Shown here: piece by piece, positions 46,630 to 59,944 of the stretch
Layout: each line of letters starts with the position of its first letter
Position numbering within the stretch: position 1 is the first letter of the stretch
Assembly: GCA_037893225.1 (NCBI GenBank)
Contig: JAZGUH010000074.1
Location: forward strand, 620,001 to 684,000
From: Hippasteria phrygiana
Taxonomy: Eukaryota > Echinodermata > Asteroidea > Valvatida > Goniasteridae
Length of the DNA stretch: 64,000 bases
Direction: 5' to 3'
Notes under the pieces: model-generated
The model's input: the letters and a program-made list of their open reading frames with translations, nothing else
Databases searched by the model: none
What the model was told of the DNA's origin: nothing
Translations under genes and position numbers: made by a program

Positions 46630-48290
46630 GAGATGAATTTTGGGATTTATTGTATTCTTCAGATTCCGGGCCATATATTTTCGATTAACAAACCTATTAC
46701 GTTTGTTAGGTTAAACTTCTTTTGCAAAGACTTGTTCTTAGGCATTACGTTTGTACATGAGTTTTGCAACTTATATTGTATTAGTACTTTAAAAGGATTT
46801 GTTGTTATGAGGTATCAGTGTTGCGTGCAGGATTTTCGGAGGCAGATTCAGGATTTTTAGAATTGGATGGGATTTCAAGGTGGGGTCTGCGGCTTAGTGG
46901 GATTTAAGGACCCTGAGGGGGTTCAGAACAAATAGAGCATTTTTTTTAAAGATGGGAGGCATGGCGAGGCGAGGCGAGGCATTTTGTTTCATTAGTAATA
47001 TTAATGACATTTTGAAGAAATGTTTGTTTACACACAGTTGTTAAAGAACAATTTTCTACACGATTTATGTAGCGGTAGGGGCCTAATTATTTTGTTCCAT
47101 CAAATTCACTGAAGAAGTGTGCCGTCCATAACTACAGTGTATGCATTCCGAAGTCATTTTATTTATAAAGTATGAAATTTGTTGTAAATTACAAATTTGT
47201 TTACAAAAGCTGTTTGACAGAACTTCACATGTTGTATAAATAAAACTGTACACAAGAAAGTCATTAGAACTGAATGTTCAGCGTCTTGAGTTCACCCTGT
47301 GGCCAAAGCAAATCAGAGGGTTTGATTGTCCCCTTCGAGTGACCTTTTTTCTACTTCATTCCAGTGCAAAGGCGTGGATTGACATTTTGAACTTTCGAGA
47401 CGAAATTTGCCCAAAGCTGAAAATGGTGTTCATCTGCGAATAGCGGCGCTTTCGTTTCGCATTAAGTTAGGGGTATATTGACAAAACGCCAGGAAAAAAA
47501 CGATCCTTCGTTTTCTACAGGAAATTTAAATATATATGTAAAAACGGAGTCTTTAAATTGTGTGCAAAAGTTAATTTAATGAAGATTGCGGGTTATGTGA
47601 GAACCATAAAAATTGTGAAACCTTACAAAATGTTTGGGGTAGATTTGCTGTAGGCATACTGCATTTAGATCGCTAACATTGTGAACAAAACACCAATCGG
47701 TGTGGATAAAGCCAAATTTACTTCACAACAATTATACTTTTTCGAAATCGTCATTCAGTAGGAGACTTTTGAGACGCTGGTGGCAGCAGACATACCGGTC
47801 CTTTTCCATTGTTCTTACCAGTCCTGTACGCGAATTTGTTTCCGTAGGCGGGTGAAGCAATTTCATGAATAACTCGGTGGTTGCATTGATCACTGCACAG
47901 CTATAGCACTTAGGTTCTCGGTCTGGTTTCCTCCTTAAATAAAAAATATCCCAAAGATATCACAATAAAGAAAAATGGGTAGGCCTACAGGTGGATTCGA
48001 ACTAGGCACATTTTGATCCATAGCCCATCCCACTATCCACTAGACTAGTCTGTAGCAGCTCGACAACAGCCGTTCTTTAAAATGATTGAATGTAACTAGT
48101 TGACTAAATAATAACAATGCTGTGACGTTCTGTTCTATTATAATGAATAAACATAACTTTCTCATCAGAACTACTGAGTTATTCATGATTATTGCCTCAC
48201 CCGCCTGCGGAAAAAAATCGCGTCGTGTAGGCCTACATGCTCAGAACTAGGAAAAAGGACCAGTAGGCCCCATGTCTCAAAACTCTCCTA
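46630..48290. other. intergenic stretch, little recognised
   Basis: A GGCGA pentamer run lies near 46960. At 47990-48060, GTGGATTCGAACTAGGCACA looks like an inverted tRNA-like box B followed by TCTAGTGGAT-type sequence, perhaps a SINE fragment. No gene. Confidence 0.4.
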
Positions 48291-48297
48291 TAGCTAA

Positions 48298-48461
48298 AGA
48301 GTACCGAAGTCTGACGTCAGTTGGCACGACAACTGGCTCCAAACAAATGGAGATTTCGATTGTTCCTTTGTTTAACAGCCAGTCATGCAAACACATGTAC
48401 ACAAAATAACAAAAGTATTCTGGTTCCAAACATTGCATTGACGTCATCACTTCGGTACTCT
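48298..48461. mobile_element. MITE with AGAGTACCGAAGT ends
   Basis: AGAGTACCGAAGT at 48298 is inverted at 48449-48461 (ACTTCGGTACTCT). An inverted partial copy lies at 49988-50095 (GAGTACCGAAATGATGACG, TGCAATGTTTGGAACCACA, TACTTTTGTTATTTTGTGT). Confidence 0.75.
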
Positions 48462-48676
48462 ATTGACACAGTTGTTACTCTCAGTCTCAGTGCTATCAGT
48501 AAAGTAGGCCTACATAGTTCAAATTACATGTACTGCTGCAACAGTTCGTCATAGAAAAAAAATCAGTTTGGGTTGTTTATACAATTGTTTGTCTGTTTGT
48601 CGGTTGTCTGTGTGAACTGCCAGTGGCCATGGGTGCCATTTCATCATCATCCAGGTCTTGTGTTTGACCACGAAAA

Positions 48677-48926
48677 GGGCCAAATTTAATGGCTCCGCGT
48701 AGGCTCTATACCGTAAGCAAGGAATTGCCGCTAACTATAGCATTAGCAGAAAAGTCTGTGCCAACGCTTAGTAGCATATTTCATGGGTTAGCAGGGAATT
48801 TTGGCTTCTGTGCATGCGTAGTTGCGTACATCCATAACGGATTCTGTGCTAACGGAGTAAACACCGAATTTCTTTGTTAGCACAGAATTGCGAGCCGTGT
48901 AAGTACATTTTATATGAAATTGGCCC
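48677..48926. mobile_element. MITE with GGGCCAAATT ends (relative of 31196-31642)
   Basis: GGGCCAAATTTAATGG at the left, ATGAAATTGGCCC at the right, with sub-terminal GGCTC/GAGCC and repeated GCTAAC/GTTAGC motifs in between. GTGCTAAC and AATTCTGTGCTAA also occur near 31865-31890. Confidence 0.55.
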
Positions 48927-48929
48927 AGG

Positions 48930-49980
48930 TTTAGGGTATCCATGGTAACTTTCTCACCCCTCACCAATCCTAGGCCTACCCGTGCAGTAAAATCAGGGTT
49001 TTACCCCTAGTACCTGCAAGCAGCCTGACATTTGTCTTCTATTCTGACTATTTTTCGCATCCAACCATCCCTCGAGCCAAACTATTTCCCGTGGACTGTT
49101 TACCGCGGTGCGTGTTTCTTGACAAAACCTCTTGCCTGTGCTCGGAGGGGGAGAGACCCCTGTCCAAACACACAGTACTCGGGTGTTCATGTCCTGCCCC
49201 GTGGGCCTATAGGTCTTCAAGACCAGCAGTTGTTTTTTCTCCAAATCTAAAATGGCATGAAGTTTTTGTGGGTGCCCTTTGTGATAGGAATGTGAGCAGT
49301 CGAGGCATGTCTTGGTTGAACAAGAGCGCAGCAGGGCGCCGTAGCTGCAGTTGTTGACGCCACGCCAGCAAAGGCGAAAGGGAAAACGTTTGCATTCACT
49401 TTGCTGAACAGAGTTACATTGCACGCACTGAGGAACAACAAAATTGGGGCATCTTTAGGACCTCAGACGAAAAAAGCTAGTGTGCTTAAAGGAGGATATC
49501 ACGAGTGAGGACCCATGGATGAAGAAACAGCATTGAAGATGTCCTCGGAGGGAAGTCTTGTTGGAAGCGTTCCTCTGATGTACAAAAGTGTGCTTAGTCT
49601 ATGGGAGAATGCTTGAAGAGAAAGTAGGCCCATACAGTAAGAATACAAAACCTTGTCTTTGTGTGGTTTTCTTGTAAGGGGTGGCCCTTGGGTGTGGCAG
49701 GTGTGGGGACACGTTCCCTGTCCCAACGGTGCCACTGGCGATATTTACCATGCCGGATGACAGATGGCTTGCCCTGTCTGGGATGGCTATAATGCGACAC
49801 TACAGCTCCCTCTCTGACAAGCATATTCTTCGCAATTTTCATTGTTACAGACCATATCGAATACCCACTGTCGCCATAGCAACAACAATAGGCCGCTATG
49901 TTGTGGGACAGGCATATGATAATATCGGCACATAGGCCTATGGTTGTACTCGTCGGCATCACACAACATGGCTGCCATGA
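48930..49980. other. GC-richer stretch with open frames on both strands, no gene called
   Basis: Open frames overlap on both strands (best: minus 48993-49424, 143 residues; Cys-rich start NCSYGALLRSCSTKTCLDCS). Composition is close to coding, but I see no domain or clear splice partners. A decayed exon cluster is possible. Confidence 0.25.
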
Positions 49981-49987
49981 CGTCCTA

Positions 49988-50095
49988 TAGAGTACCGAAA
50001 TGATGACGTGAATGCAATGTTTGGAACCACAATACTTTTGTTATTTTGTGTCAATGTGTTTGCATGACTGGCCGTCAGACTTCGGGAGACACGGT
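49988..50095 (-). mobile_element. partial inverted copy of the AGAGTACCGAAGT MITE
   Basis: The minus strand matches 48350-48461 closely, but the second terminal repeat is missing. Confidence 0.7.
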
Positions 50096-50129
50096 CTAAC
50101 GTTTGTATTATAATACGATTACAGGAGGC

Positions 50130-52790
50130 ATGGTGAAAGTGAATGTCACGCTGGACAACGGCGGATCGGGGGGGGGGGGGGGCAAGGGGGGCCATCCTTT
50201 TTTTTTTTTAAACTGACGTCGCAAAAAGGCAGCCACTGCGTACACCCACATACAAAATAAAACAAAGTAAAAGAAAGGGAAGCAAAAACCCTCCTTTTTA
50301 TCTGTGATTTGTGCACGTTTCTTTTTTGACCCCTTTTTCGGGGAAAACATTTTTTTTGCCCCCCCCCCCCCCCCCCCAACAAAAAATTTGTGTTCTGGAT
50401 CCGGCCTTGACGCTGAATTGCACTTATTAGAGAAACGTCTAGTCTGGCTAGGACTACACACACGGCCAATAAACACACATGACATTATTTTTTAGTTTTG
50501 TTTGCATTCTAGCTATCGTCCAAGCTTATAACAACACTGAAACTGTGAATATTTGACTAGGGCAACCGTTTGCAGAGCGAATACCGGCTCGGCGTACGGT
50601 AATCTCTTTCCGAGGCAACCGGCGCGGTGCTGCATGCCTAACAAAAACGAAAACGGAGGAGTATATCTGGACAATGTGGCTGACGTATGGTCTTGCTTTA
50701 CAACGAATGTTGTAGTGATCTTGGTTTGTCTTGCCTGTCCTTGGCCATGCACGGCGTAGCTTCCTGTTTGCGGCCCCCTCCTCACGTCGGTTTGGCTGTG
50801 GTTCACCGGTGAAACCCAGGGGATCTCATAAAGGCTGTAACGCCGAAGGAAACGACTAGCGTGTGGGTGTCCCTGACCTGTTAGTGCCTGCTAAGCCCCG
50901 CCAGTTGTATCCATCACTACTTTCAGCTTCGCATGTTTAATAAAAAAAAGGATATTCATTACAGGCGTTCACGTACCTGAAGACGTTTCTGGCCTTGTGT
51001 TGTACTTTCCCACGCTGTCACAATGTAAAGACTGAGTGTAGACCCTTAGAACTAGTTTCAGTCGCATAAATATGTAAACATTGGAAGGATGTTCGCACCG
51101 TTTATGTTCACGGCAGCTAAAGCAAACACATAACATAATTTTCATTTTTGCCCTTTTTAAAGATGAAAGAGCACAATGTGCCTCCAGTGTAAAAATCGAG
51201 AGCATAATGCAAACTTCCAAAATCTTGTCTGAAAACCGATTACCCGGTGTATGCAATGAAGCCTCCAAATTGGCCTTAAAATTATAAAGCATGCATGAAA
51301 ACCCGCGAGTATAGGCCTATAAACTACAGGTAAACCCTATAGCAAATCTTTCGTATGCTTTGCAAAATTGTATACCCAGCAGTTCAATGAAATTGTCCCA
51401 TAGATCCTGTTTGTTGAGTATAGTACAGCAGCACTGGGTGAGCACATTCACTGCTGGCTCAAAGTTTATGCAGATTGTGGCAAAGGCCTACCTGCCGCTG
51501 CGGCGGCAATTTCATCAGACAATTGAAGGGAAAGGGGGCGTGGTATTAACCCGAGCGCCATCTCAGGGAATTACCCCTTAAGACGTGTCGCTCGGAACCT
51601 CGATAGGTCTGGGGTCGGAGTTAAAGGGGACATGTATGCTTCCTTTTCCTTTGTTTTTTTTTGGGGGGGGTGTTTTTTTTAAAATCGATTAGAAAGATTT
51701 AGAAAAATTGCATCATATAAGTACCACTTATGAAATGCTTTGACTTGTCGAGAAATAAAGACATGCAACAAGAACCATTCCATTCGTTATTTTTGGATTC
51801 ATCAAAACTTTATGCTTGTTTTTGTTGACACCTCCCCAAAGCTGCCATTATTCTTGTGAAATGTTCAAGTACCGGTATCTTAGGCCTAGTTATCAGAAGT
51901 ATATATAGAACTTCAAAAGTTTCGGAGATACGACCGCGATCGAAAGGAAAAGCAAACGGACAAGAACAGCAGGAATAAAGCTGGAAGCAGGATCACAGCA
52001 CTATTCTGTTGTTATTCGAACGGATGTGGGGGGAAAATACCAAATTATTCTTGATCTCCAAAGGTACGATAATTCATTTACCTCAGTGTCGCACCGGACC
52101 CGTAAATCACCGCAGGAATTTGCCGTGAGGCCGTATTTAGCATCATCGCCATTTTCGTTTGCAGTACATGTCATGTACAGCACAGGTACACATTGTGTTT
52201 GTTTAACACGTGAATATTACGAGCTTCAAAGATATACGGCCAATGTAAATAAACCCCGTGCCTGTCATAAAAAAAATATCACAGTAGTACAACCTGGTCG
52301 AGGAATGTGTTGCTGCTCATCAATGCTGGTGTTTATAAACCATAAAATATTTCTGAAGGGAATTGGAAAAATAGCGCCCATGGTTCAGCGGGCGTCGCAT
52401 TATTTTTTCACTTGATGTCACCGTTTCCTTATTTATTTACTAATATTTTTCTATCTTCGTTTCGCCTGAGAGAGTTTTCCTTTAAGGCCAAGCAGTGGGG
52501 ATGCTGTCGTCACGTGTGTAAGTATGAAGCAAAATACCTACCAGGAAGAAATGAATTATGAAAGTGAGACAGATGTGCGCCATATTTCTCGCTGGCGGCC
52601 AGGTGGACACATTGTGGCCGGGGACTTGACTGCCTGCCGAGTTGGTAATCACGCGACCATGAGTGGCCAGATGGCCGCAGGTAGGCCTAACGGAGAGTTT
52701 CCCAAAAAGTTGTGCAAGCCGAAATGTTTTGAAAAAGTTCTCAAAAGTCTCCAACATGAGTATTTTCATCATGATGGAGCGTTATTACGT
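50130..52790. other. intergenic stretch without supported genes
   Basis: G-run 50168 and C-run 50360 create poly-Gly/Pro frames. The open frame 52026-52415 (+, 129 residues) has no family resemblance. Confidence 0.35.
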
Positions 52791-52810
52791 TAAAGAGAAA
52801 CGACGAAAAA

Positions 52811-52846
52811 GTGGACATTCTTTGATTGGAATCAAAGAATGTCCAC
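52811..52846. repeat. 17-bp perfect hairpin
   Basis: GTGGACATTCTTTGATT (52811-52827) and its exact inverse (52830-52846), GG loop. Pairing extends outward (GAGAAACGAC / GTCGTTTCTC) to a total span of about 52796-52863. Confidence 0.88.
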
Positions 52847-53264
52847 CTTTTGAGTCGTTTCTCCGACTTAAACTACGTCCCTTTCACCCATTGTCAAGAT
52901 TTCAAGGGAACTAAAAGTCCATTCTTACTAATGCTTTGAGGTATGAGATGAATTAAATGATTTAAGTTAACTGTACATTCTTGAAAAAGAATCTACACTT
53001 TTCTGAATAGAGTGACGTCACAAGAGTAGTTTAGTCTTATGTGTGACCATCTAGGCCTATTCGACAAGAGAGATGTCTCTCAGAATGGCTATTGGCCCTA
53101 TACCGTACATAATGCAACAGAATGTGGTTTTCAACCATTCCAATAGGCTTGGAAAATAATCTCGTTGGAATGCCGTTTTATAATCTCTTACATCTCAGCA
53201 AGTTGAAAGATTGGATTTCCGTGACATTTTCACTGATTAAAAAATATACACAAGACTATAATTA

Positions 53265-53362
53265 CACAAAATCGTGGTGGGGCTGGCAACCTAAAATGTG
53301 GCAAACCCCACCACCTCTGTTGTAGCCCTTTACCTAGAGTGGCTTTTAGCCTTGTATTGGGT
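53265..53362. repeat. inverted copy of the 36.2-kb repeat
   Basis: CGTGGTGGGGCTGGCAACCT, CCCCACCACCTCTGTTGTAG and AGAGTGGCTTTTAGCCTTGT are the inverse of 36160-36270. GGTGGGGTT/AACCCCACC form an inner palindrome. Confidence 0.7.
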
Positions 53363-53430
53363 GACTTCAATTCAAAAATAATGGAAGATGTGTGGTTCTG
53401 AAAAGAACCGGGGTGAGAATAGAACTCGAC

Positions 53431-53461
53431 GTTTCGGACAGTGTGCTCTGCCCGTCATCAG
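53431..53461 (-). ncRNA. hammerhead-ribozyme-like motif of a Penelope-type element
   Basis: On the minus strand: CTGATGA (53461-53455), one extra C, stem GGGCAG / CTGTCC (one G-U) with loop AGCACA, then GAAAC and GTCGAG. CTGATGA, stem II and GAAA in this order form the hammerhead core; Penelope-like retroelements are known to carry minimal type I hammerheads at their ends. The unpaired base before stem II and the near-absent stem III depart from the canonical form, so activity is doubtful. No Penelope ORF was found nearby. Confidence 0.5.
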
Positions 53462-53464
53462 AAG

Positions 53465-56400
53465 AGGACCCAGTTACGCTCCCGAGTTCCCAATTTACCC
53501 TCGTCAAGGTGGGACAATATATTTCAGGGCTTTAGATATGATTTTGTAAACAGTATGATGTGATTTTAGACGGCAATTGTTGAAATCACATCGTCCCCGG
53601 CCGTCCCCCTGTCTACAGTGTAAAAGCGGGCTGTCAACTTTACCAAGTTCCAGTGTTTTAAGTACATTTTTAACATCGCGTATACATCACCACTTCCAAC
53701 TTTCGCGAAGTACCTCTCTCATTAGGTTCGCACACTTTGTTTTTACAATGCAGTGGCTTTGCCCGACTTCAAGTGCAACAGGTAACTGAAATCTGGCACT
53801 TTTTTATTCATGTTTGCCCCGAACAAGGCTAAAAGCCGCTCGAGCTACGTAGCTTTAAAATAATCAAAGATACAAGAGGTGTGAGTTACTATTCCTCTTG
53901 AGGCAGGAAAGATCATAAGATGAAGGAGAACATACACCTTGCAGGCAAAAAATTCCATAGAGATACAGAACGAGAAAAAGACTATTGGCATAGCTTTTTG
54001 TACATCTATGGTACAGCTTTTTCTTCTACATCTCCAGCTATAGAGTATATTAATTACCTCTAAACTTTAATTAACTCTTAAACACACAATCAGGAAGCTT
54101 TTTGGTATCGAAATATAGGCCCTATTCCTCAAATAACAGAACAGGTTGGATACAAAATACAAAATCTTTAACCCTAACTTCCTAGGTGGTATGGAAAATC
54201 GTATTGAAATTGGAGGATTCAGGACTGTATAGGGTTAAACAAAAAAGTGAACCGTTAAGCTGTGTTTAATAAGGCATTTGGCGCCAGCAATTTCTGTCAC
54301 AGGCTCCACTTTACTAATTTTGAAGTAATGCAATGGCAGGTGCATGTCAGCTTCTATGCCCATATCATCTACCCATACTCTCGCTACATATGATGCACGA
54401 TATGGGGCAAAGGAAAACCACCCCCCCCCCCCCCCCCCTCTTTTGTGTTGGTCATTGTGTTCCCGGAATCTCAGGAATTCTTTTCAGAGATCTAGGGGGG
54501 ATGTGTTAGGTAACAATAGTCTGGCGAGTGTATAGGGTATAGGGACAAAAGGGGGGGGGGGGGTACCCCTCTGTTCCATATCGTGCTGGGTAGGCCTATA
54601 TCTCACTTGCTCAGACTAAACCCCAACCCAATCGTCACAAGAAGGAAGTTTCAGTTTCGCCTGAACAGGGTGAAAAGATGTGAGTGGGGCTTACTGATGG
54701 GACACAATCTCCTAACAAAGTGAAAGATACCTTACCTCAGCCTAGATGCCCCACACTGAAAATTTGATTTTCAAAGGGGCGGGGGAACGAAGTATCCCGT
54801 GGAAAAAAATACCCGAAATACCTCAATTCCTTGTGTAAGGAAGCCGGATACTGCACTGTTTTCGCTTGCAGCATACCTGCCTGTCCTCTCCAATATCAGT
54901 TGGGTTTTTAACGGCTTGTCAGTACATTGTAAATCCAAGTCGGCCCTTTGATCACTTTTTCCCTTTTTCAGGGGGGGGGGGGGGGATAAGGGCTTTTCAC
55001 GTTGATTTTCAACCTGTTGGCAATACGTAGCCTATGGCCTACCGGCTCTGAAGTTCAGGAGTGAAATATGAGGACCGCGTGTTTCCCATCAACTCTATTG
55101 ACTTGAGCATTGGTTTACATTGCCCATCAAGACCAAGAAGACGTTATAAAATGACTGGATTTACAACTACGGTGGCAAGAGATCGCCTAATACTTGCATC
55201 AAAGCGCCCCGTACATCGGGCTAGCTATATAGCCTCCCTCGGCACCGCTTTTACATTGTGTATAGTTCTGACATTAACGCGCGTGTTAAACGCTCCCGGA
55301 AATTGGTTTCTTAAACGGTTAATGGTGCATTAAAAAGTCCATGGTTTCCGATTCTAAATAAACCATAAAAATGGGCACTGAATATACGACAGTCAATAAA
55401 TCCAGGTTCAGGTTTTTCTTAGTTTACGCGGTTTGCCTGCGTTAATAATCGTTGCAACTTTAGATAACAACGCGCTTCTGTATTCTGGATTCCACGGATG
55501 GGCAGGAGTCAGTTATAGTGCTAACAAGTTGAAGAAGAAAAAACTGAAGAGTATGAAAAACACTGCAATTTGATTTTTCTTTTATAGAGACGATTTAGTG
55601 ATGTACAGGACTGAGAACGTACAGCAACCCCCGTTTGAAACTTCATGTTCAGTTATGTTGTGCCAGATGGGTTCAGGAAAATCTGTCCGGCACGGGGTGT
55701 GCACCTCACGCCAATGGAAATACTGTGAACTACAAAGGGCAGGCCCACCCCTGGGCCCAGGGAGGAGGGGGTGCGAGCTGTCCAAACGCATGTCAACTCC
55801 CCCCCCCCCCCCAATCATATTTTGTGATGAAGAATATAGACGGCCTCCGTAGGCCTAGTACCGGTATCTTGTGCGTTGATATACGTCTAAAGATGAAGCG
55901 CCGTCTAAAGCTTGAAGCGCCGCCACTTTAGAAGTGCCCTCTCCATTTCAGCATAGGCCTATATTTTGCCGGACCAAAATAATTCGGTGTCGCCTTAAAA
56001 CGAACATACCACAATATATTTATGAAAATGGATACGCATGCACCCCCCCCCCCCCCCCCGAAAACCCTGTGTATGGGTCCGCAGGGTTTGTGTTTGTTTT
56101 AGGTTTAAGGGATAATTTAGACCTAAATAGAATAAGACACGTTGGCCCTACGATATACAAAGAGGAAATCCAACTTTGGATACAAAGTCGGTGGACTAGG
56201 CCTATACGTATAGCCATAGGCCTATGCACTGGCAGGTTTAACTGATATTATTTGCCGGTATGGATACACCTTCCTATCAAAAAAACTTGTAAACTCTTGT
56301 GCAGTTTGTTAAAGGTATGGCTTTGGTAATGATCTAAAACCAAGTTAATTAGTTTATAAAGCTGAATGTTTATCTGAAGACCTCCAAAAATGCCGTGTCT

Positions 56401-56700
56401 TATTTTGATTTCAACAATCGAAATATTAAGTCCATATGAATGTATATACAAAATCACAAAATCAAACTTTCACAGGTTTGTTACGGGGTATTTCATGTAT
56501 TATGTTTAATCACACAAAGTATGAACACTGCCTGCAACTGTGTTCTATGCCAATGCTATTTACAGCTCCATAAATACCGAGAGATCGAACTTAAACCAAG
56601 TGCCGGAAGAATATCCTTCCAAAAATGACAAGATATCGCACCAAAATTGTACCGCTCTGCAACAAGTTGTTCAGAATCTAGAATCAGATATGTTCCATCA
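53465..56700. other. intergenic stretch without supported genes
   Basis: Long C/G runs (54421, 54970, 55798, 56043) and TAGGCCTA palindromes. Open frames at 55061-55333 and 55582-55931 show no family resemblance. Confidence 0.35.
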
Positions 56701-56702
56701 CA

Positions 56703-56760
56703 GTCCGTTGCGTTTTTTGCCTTTATTATGGTTAAGCTATGGGATAAAAACGCAACGGAC
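56703..56760. repeat. 15-bp perfect inverted repeat
   Basis: GTCCGTTGCGTTTTT (56703-56717) and its exact inverse (56746-56760), 28-nt loop. Confidence 0.85.
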
Positions 56761-56764
56761 ACAA

Positions 56765-58610
56765 AACAGACTGTAAAACACACTTACGGAAATCCTGCTT
56801 TATCCATTTGTTCAAGCTGTGCGTGCGGTAAACCAGGGTTAAACGCTAAGTAAACGACATTATTTTGTAAGACATCACCCAAGGTGATTTTGAACCGCAA
56901 AAGAGGAAGTTATCAGCCCACGATTACAGCCATCATCTGGCAGAAGGAATACTGGGTAAGTGCTATTGTTAGACAACATTTGACTTGCACGGGACATAAG
57001 ACACATATGGGACAAAACAGTTATCCGGTAGTTTCGCTCTGCCACAGCCGTCCACAAACAGCCGTTCCATTCCAAGGTAAATTGAAGGACAAAAAACCCA
57101 TCAAGGTCTCCGGTCTTTCCCAAACATCTTCCACGCACACGCATCGGTAATAAATCGAAGCCAGGAATGATAAATGACAAATAAATGATTTATGGCCAAT
57201 GCTTTTATTGGTGACGATTGACGAAAAAATCACGTTGGGATTACAATAAAATACTGCACTAAAGAACATTAAATCGACCGAAGGACTGGCTTCAAATTTA
57301 AAGAATATTTGTATCCCACAGATTGGAGTTTTGAATGGCGGTACAACAACGCCTACACAAGCGAGTTGTGGGCATATCCACCGTGCACGTCACGATAACG
57401 CTGCATGTAGAAGATCGTACTTGCCATGCCTCAGATACTTTCTTTCCAAACCATGTGTTATTTTGTGGCCACTTTAATACAAATCAAATTAAAAGTCACA
57501 GTCTTGTTTGCACAAATCAGCGTTCTTTTACGAACCTTGCAGTACATAGTTTAGGCACAGTAGGCCTACCGCCGTTGCGCTATCCATGCAGGCACGTTTT
57601 CTGACCAAAATATTCCTAAGTGAATGTTGAAAGATTGTTTTGGTGATTGATATTAAGCCCCATTCACTGTACTTTTCGTTCGTCATGGTACATTTAAAGC
57701 ATTTATGTATCTACAGGAAACAGTAGAAGTTTCAAGAGCTTGGCATTTAGGCCTACATACAAACATAACTGAATTGTGTTTTAGGACAACGCACATGCCT
57801 TCAATTCCTTCATTTTCTGGCCTCCAAATAAAACACGATGCTTAAACCCGTATTTGTCACGCTCTGTTTTTGGCGGGTCTGTCCATATCCATCTTTTGTT
57901 GTCTCTTTTGTTTTCTTGCATGGAGTAGAAATACTGAATTGAGTATAAACTGAATTGAGTTGAAACGGGATTCCTATACTCATATCGCGCCGTTCCGTGC
58001 ACAGTACCGTCCGTGGAATTGAACCCCGGGTAGCCCGTTTATGACACTCCGGCCCCGCAGTCGAAGAAGGCAGTACAACCGTGTTACCCGGTGATAACAT
58101 TATTCCAGTTTTTGGATCCCAAAAATGACTTGATCCATAGTACTATCTGTTCATTGCCTAAATGTTGAATTCATCAGCATGGAAAACATATAATGACATA
58201 AATTGAATATTAATGTCGCAGTTTATTATTCCGACACGGCACGTCTGGACCTAGTAACGGTTAACGGTCATTGAAAACATTGTATCAAAATATCCATTTT
58301 AGGAAGGAACATACTTGGCAAAAACTGCCTTTTATTATGTAGAATTTTCAGGGTACGTCTTAATCTTATTTTTATAAACCTTGTTTCACTTTTAAATCTT
58401 CATAAATTTCCTTATCATATGCCTTTTCTATGTATATGGTTGTACTCCTCGTTTTAATATTTTAACTCACTTTGAACTTTGAATCACTTTGAACTATTTC
58501 CCGTTTTTATATTGTTGTCTTTATTGTTGAATGTATTGTGTTGTCAGCCTTGTACTCTTCTCTTCATACAGACAGCGACCTAGGCTTAAATGATTTAATT
58601 TAAAAAAAAA
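56765..58610. other. intergenic stretch without supported genes
   Basis: Nested opposite-strand frames at 56875-57269 are unconvincing. On the minus strand near 58020 a GGGTTCAATTCCACGG looks like a tRNA-like box B, with no matching box A. Confidence 0.35.
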
Positions 58611-58611
58611 A

Positions 58612-59010
58612 TTCATGCACTATACATATAGCTACCTCGATGATAACAATTTGATACCTAGTTGCCAATCGGGATTTAGACCCTTGCACTCAACTGAAAG
58701 CACTCTACACGATTTAACAAACAAGTGTTTTGAGGCTAAGGAGCAAGGTGAAGTTACAGGTAGCGTGTTCATAGATCTCAGTAAAGCTTTTGATTGTGTG
58801 GATCATGTAATCCTACTAGGCAAATTGAAGAAGCTGAATTTGTCATCTTCTGTAAATAATTGGTTTAAGTCGTACCTACCTAGGCGGTCGTAGTCGGTCT
58901 GTAAATATTAAGGGCACAATATCAAAGGTCCTGCCCATAGACATATATAGGCGTTCCACAAGGGTCGATCTTATATAGGGCCACTTTTATTCATTGTTTA
59001 TAGGTGATAT
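58612..59010 (+). pseudogene. non-LTR retrotransposon reverse-transcriptase fragment
   Basis: The frame 58615-58893 reads YLDDNNLIPSCQSGFRPLHS, then TESTLHDLTNKC, VFIDLSKAFDCVDHVILLGK and SSSVNNWFKSYLPRRS. SGFRxxHST and the catalytic motif A FIDLSKAFDCVDH identify an RVT_1 domain of a LINE (Jockey/CR1-like). After a stop at 58891 the homology goes on in other frames: RSVNIKG, then GVPQGSIL and GPLLFI (motif B region), with at least two frameshifts. The YxDD motif is not found. The element is truncated at both ends and dead. Confidence 0.88.
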
Positions 59011-59944
59011 GCGCCGTGAACACCGCACTCAAGACAGCCACGGGCCAAGACGTACACGTTCGTGGTTTGTCCTGGAGATCTTTTCCTAATTTAGCAATGC
59101 CAACACAATTTGTACGTTCAATTTTGTATTAGTTTGTATGTTTTCTCCTGTTTAGCATTCACTAAAGTGAACGAATTATGGTTGATCAAGCCTTGGGCCA
59201 TCTTTGTTGCGCTTCATTGACTGCAATTTCCAACGACTGGCCAACCATTTATACGACTGAAAAACTCTAGTCAGTTTCTCTTTAAAAAAAATTTCTTCGA
59301 TTTATTTGACATGCAGATTAAGTCGATATGGTGGAAGTAATTTTTGTCACTATATTCTTTCGCTACTTGCTGTAATTGGTAAATAAGTTCCTCACAAAAG
59401 GATTCGTGACAAGTTATCAAAAATTAGGCGGGCTTTCCTTTACAAGTTCCCGGCAAGACTTTTGCCAGTAGGGCCTACGTAGGCCTATACTCGGTCGGCA
59501 CGGTGCCGCTGATTCGGACCGATCGAGACGCCGGCTGGCACTTGATTACATCGTTGGTTTTTTTTCTGAACAGCAAAACTGTCAATTTAAATTACATTAC
59601 AACAACGGCTGTTAATTACATATTTATGTAATACGTATAATCCCTATTATACTGTTATGCATGGGCTTCAAGATTTAATACGTTCATGACATTCGTTTTC
59701 ACCAGTCACTTTCTTTGTGAATCAATACCGGTAACTCGTGCTTTTGCATGCATGTCTCAATCTGGTGCTTACGGTATATTGCAGGTTATTCATTTTCACC
59801 CGTGGAAACTGAAAGGTAGCCACATCGAGCTCTAAAGAAATACAAACATGAACATCGACAGCTAAGAATGAACGTTTTCTCCAAGTGTCTTAGGCAGAAG
59901 ATTGGCTTCATATACCAGAGTTTAGTTAAGTCATGCCTAAAAAA

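Noticed and set aside
48993..49441. Possible Cys-rich minus-strand protein
   Set aside because: Overlapping frames on both strands, no zinc-finger spacing that fits a known family, no splice partner.
50108..50495. Poly-Gly and poly-Pro frames on both strands
   Set aside because: Caused by C and G homopolymers.
52026..52415. 129-residue open frame
   Set aside because: No domain or repeat-derived homology recognised; composition fits chance.
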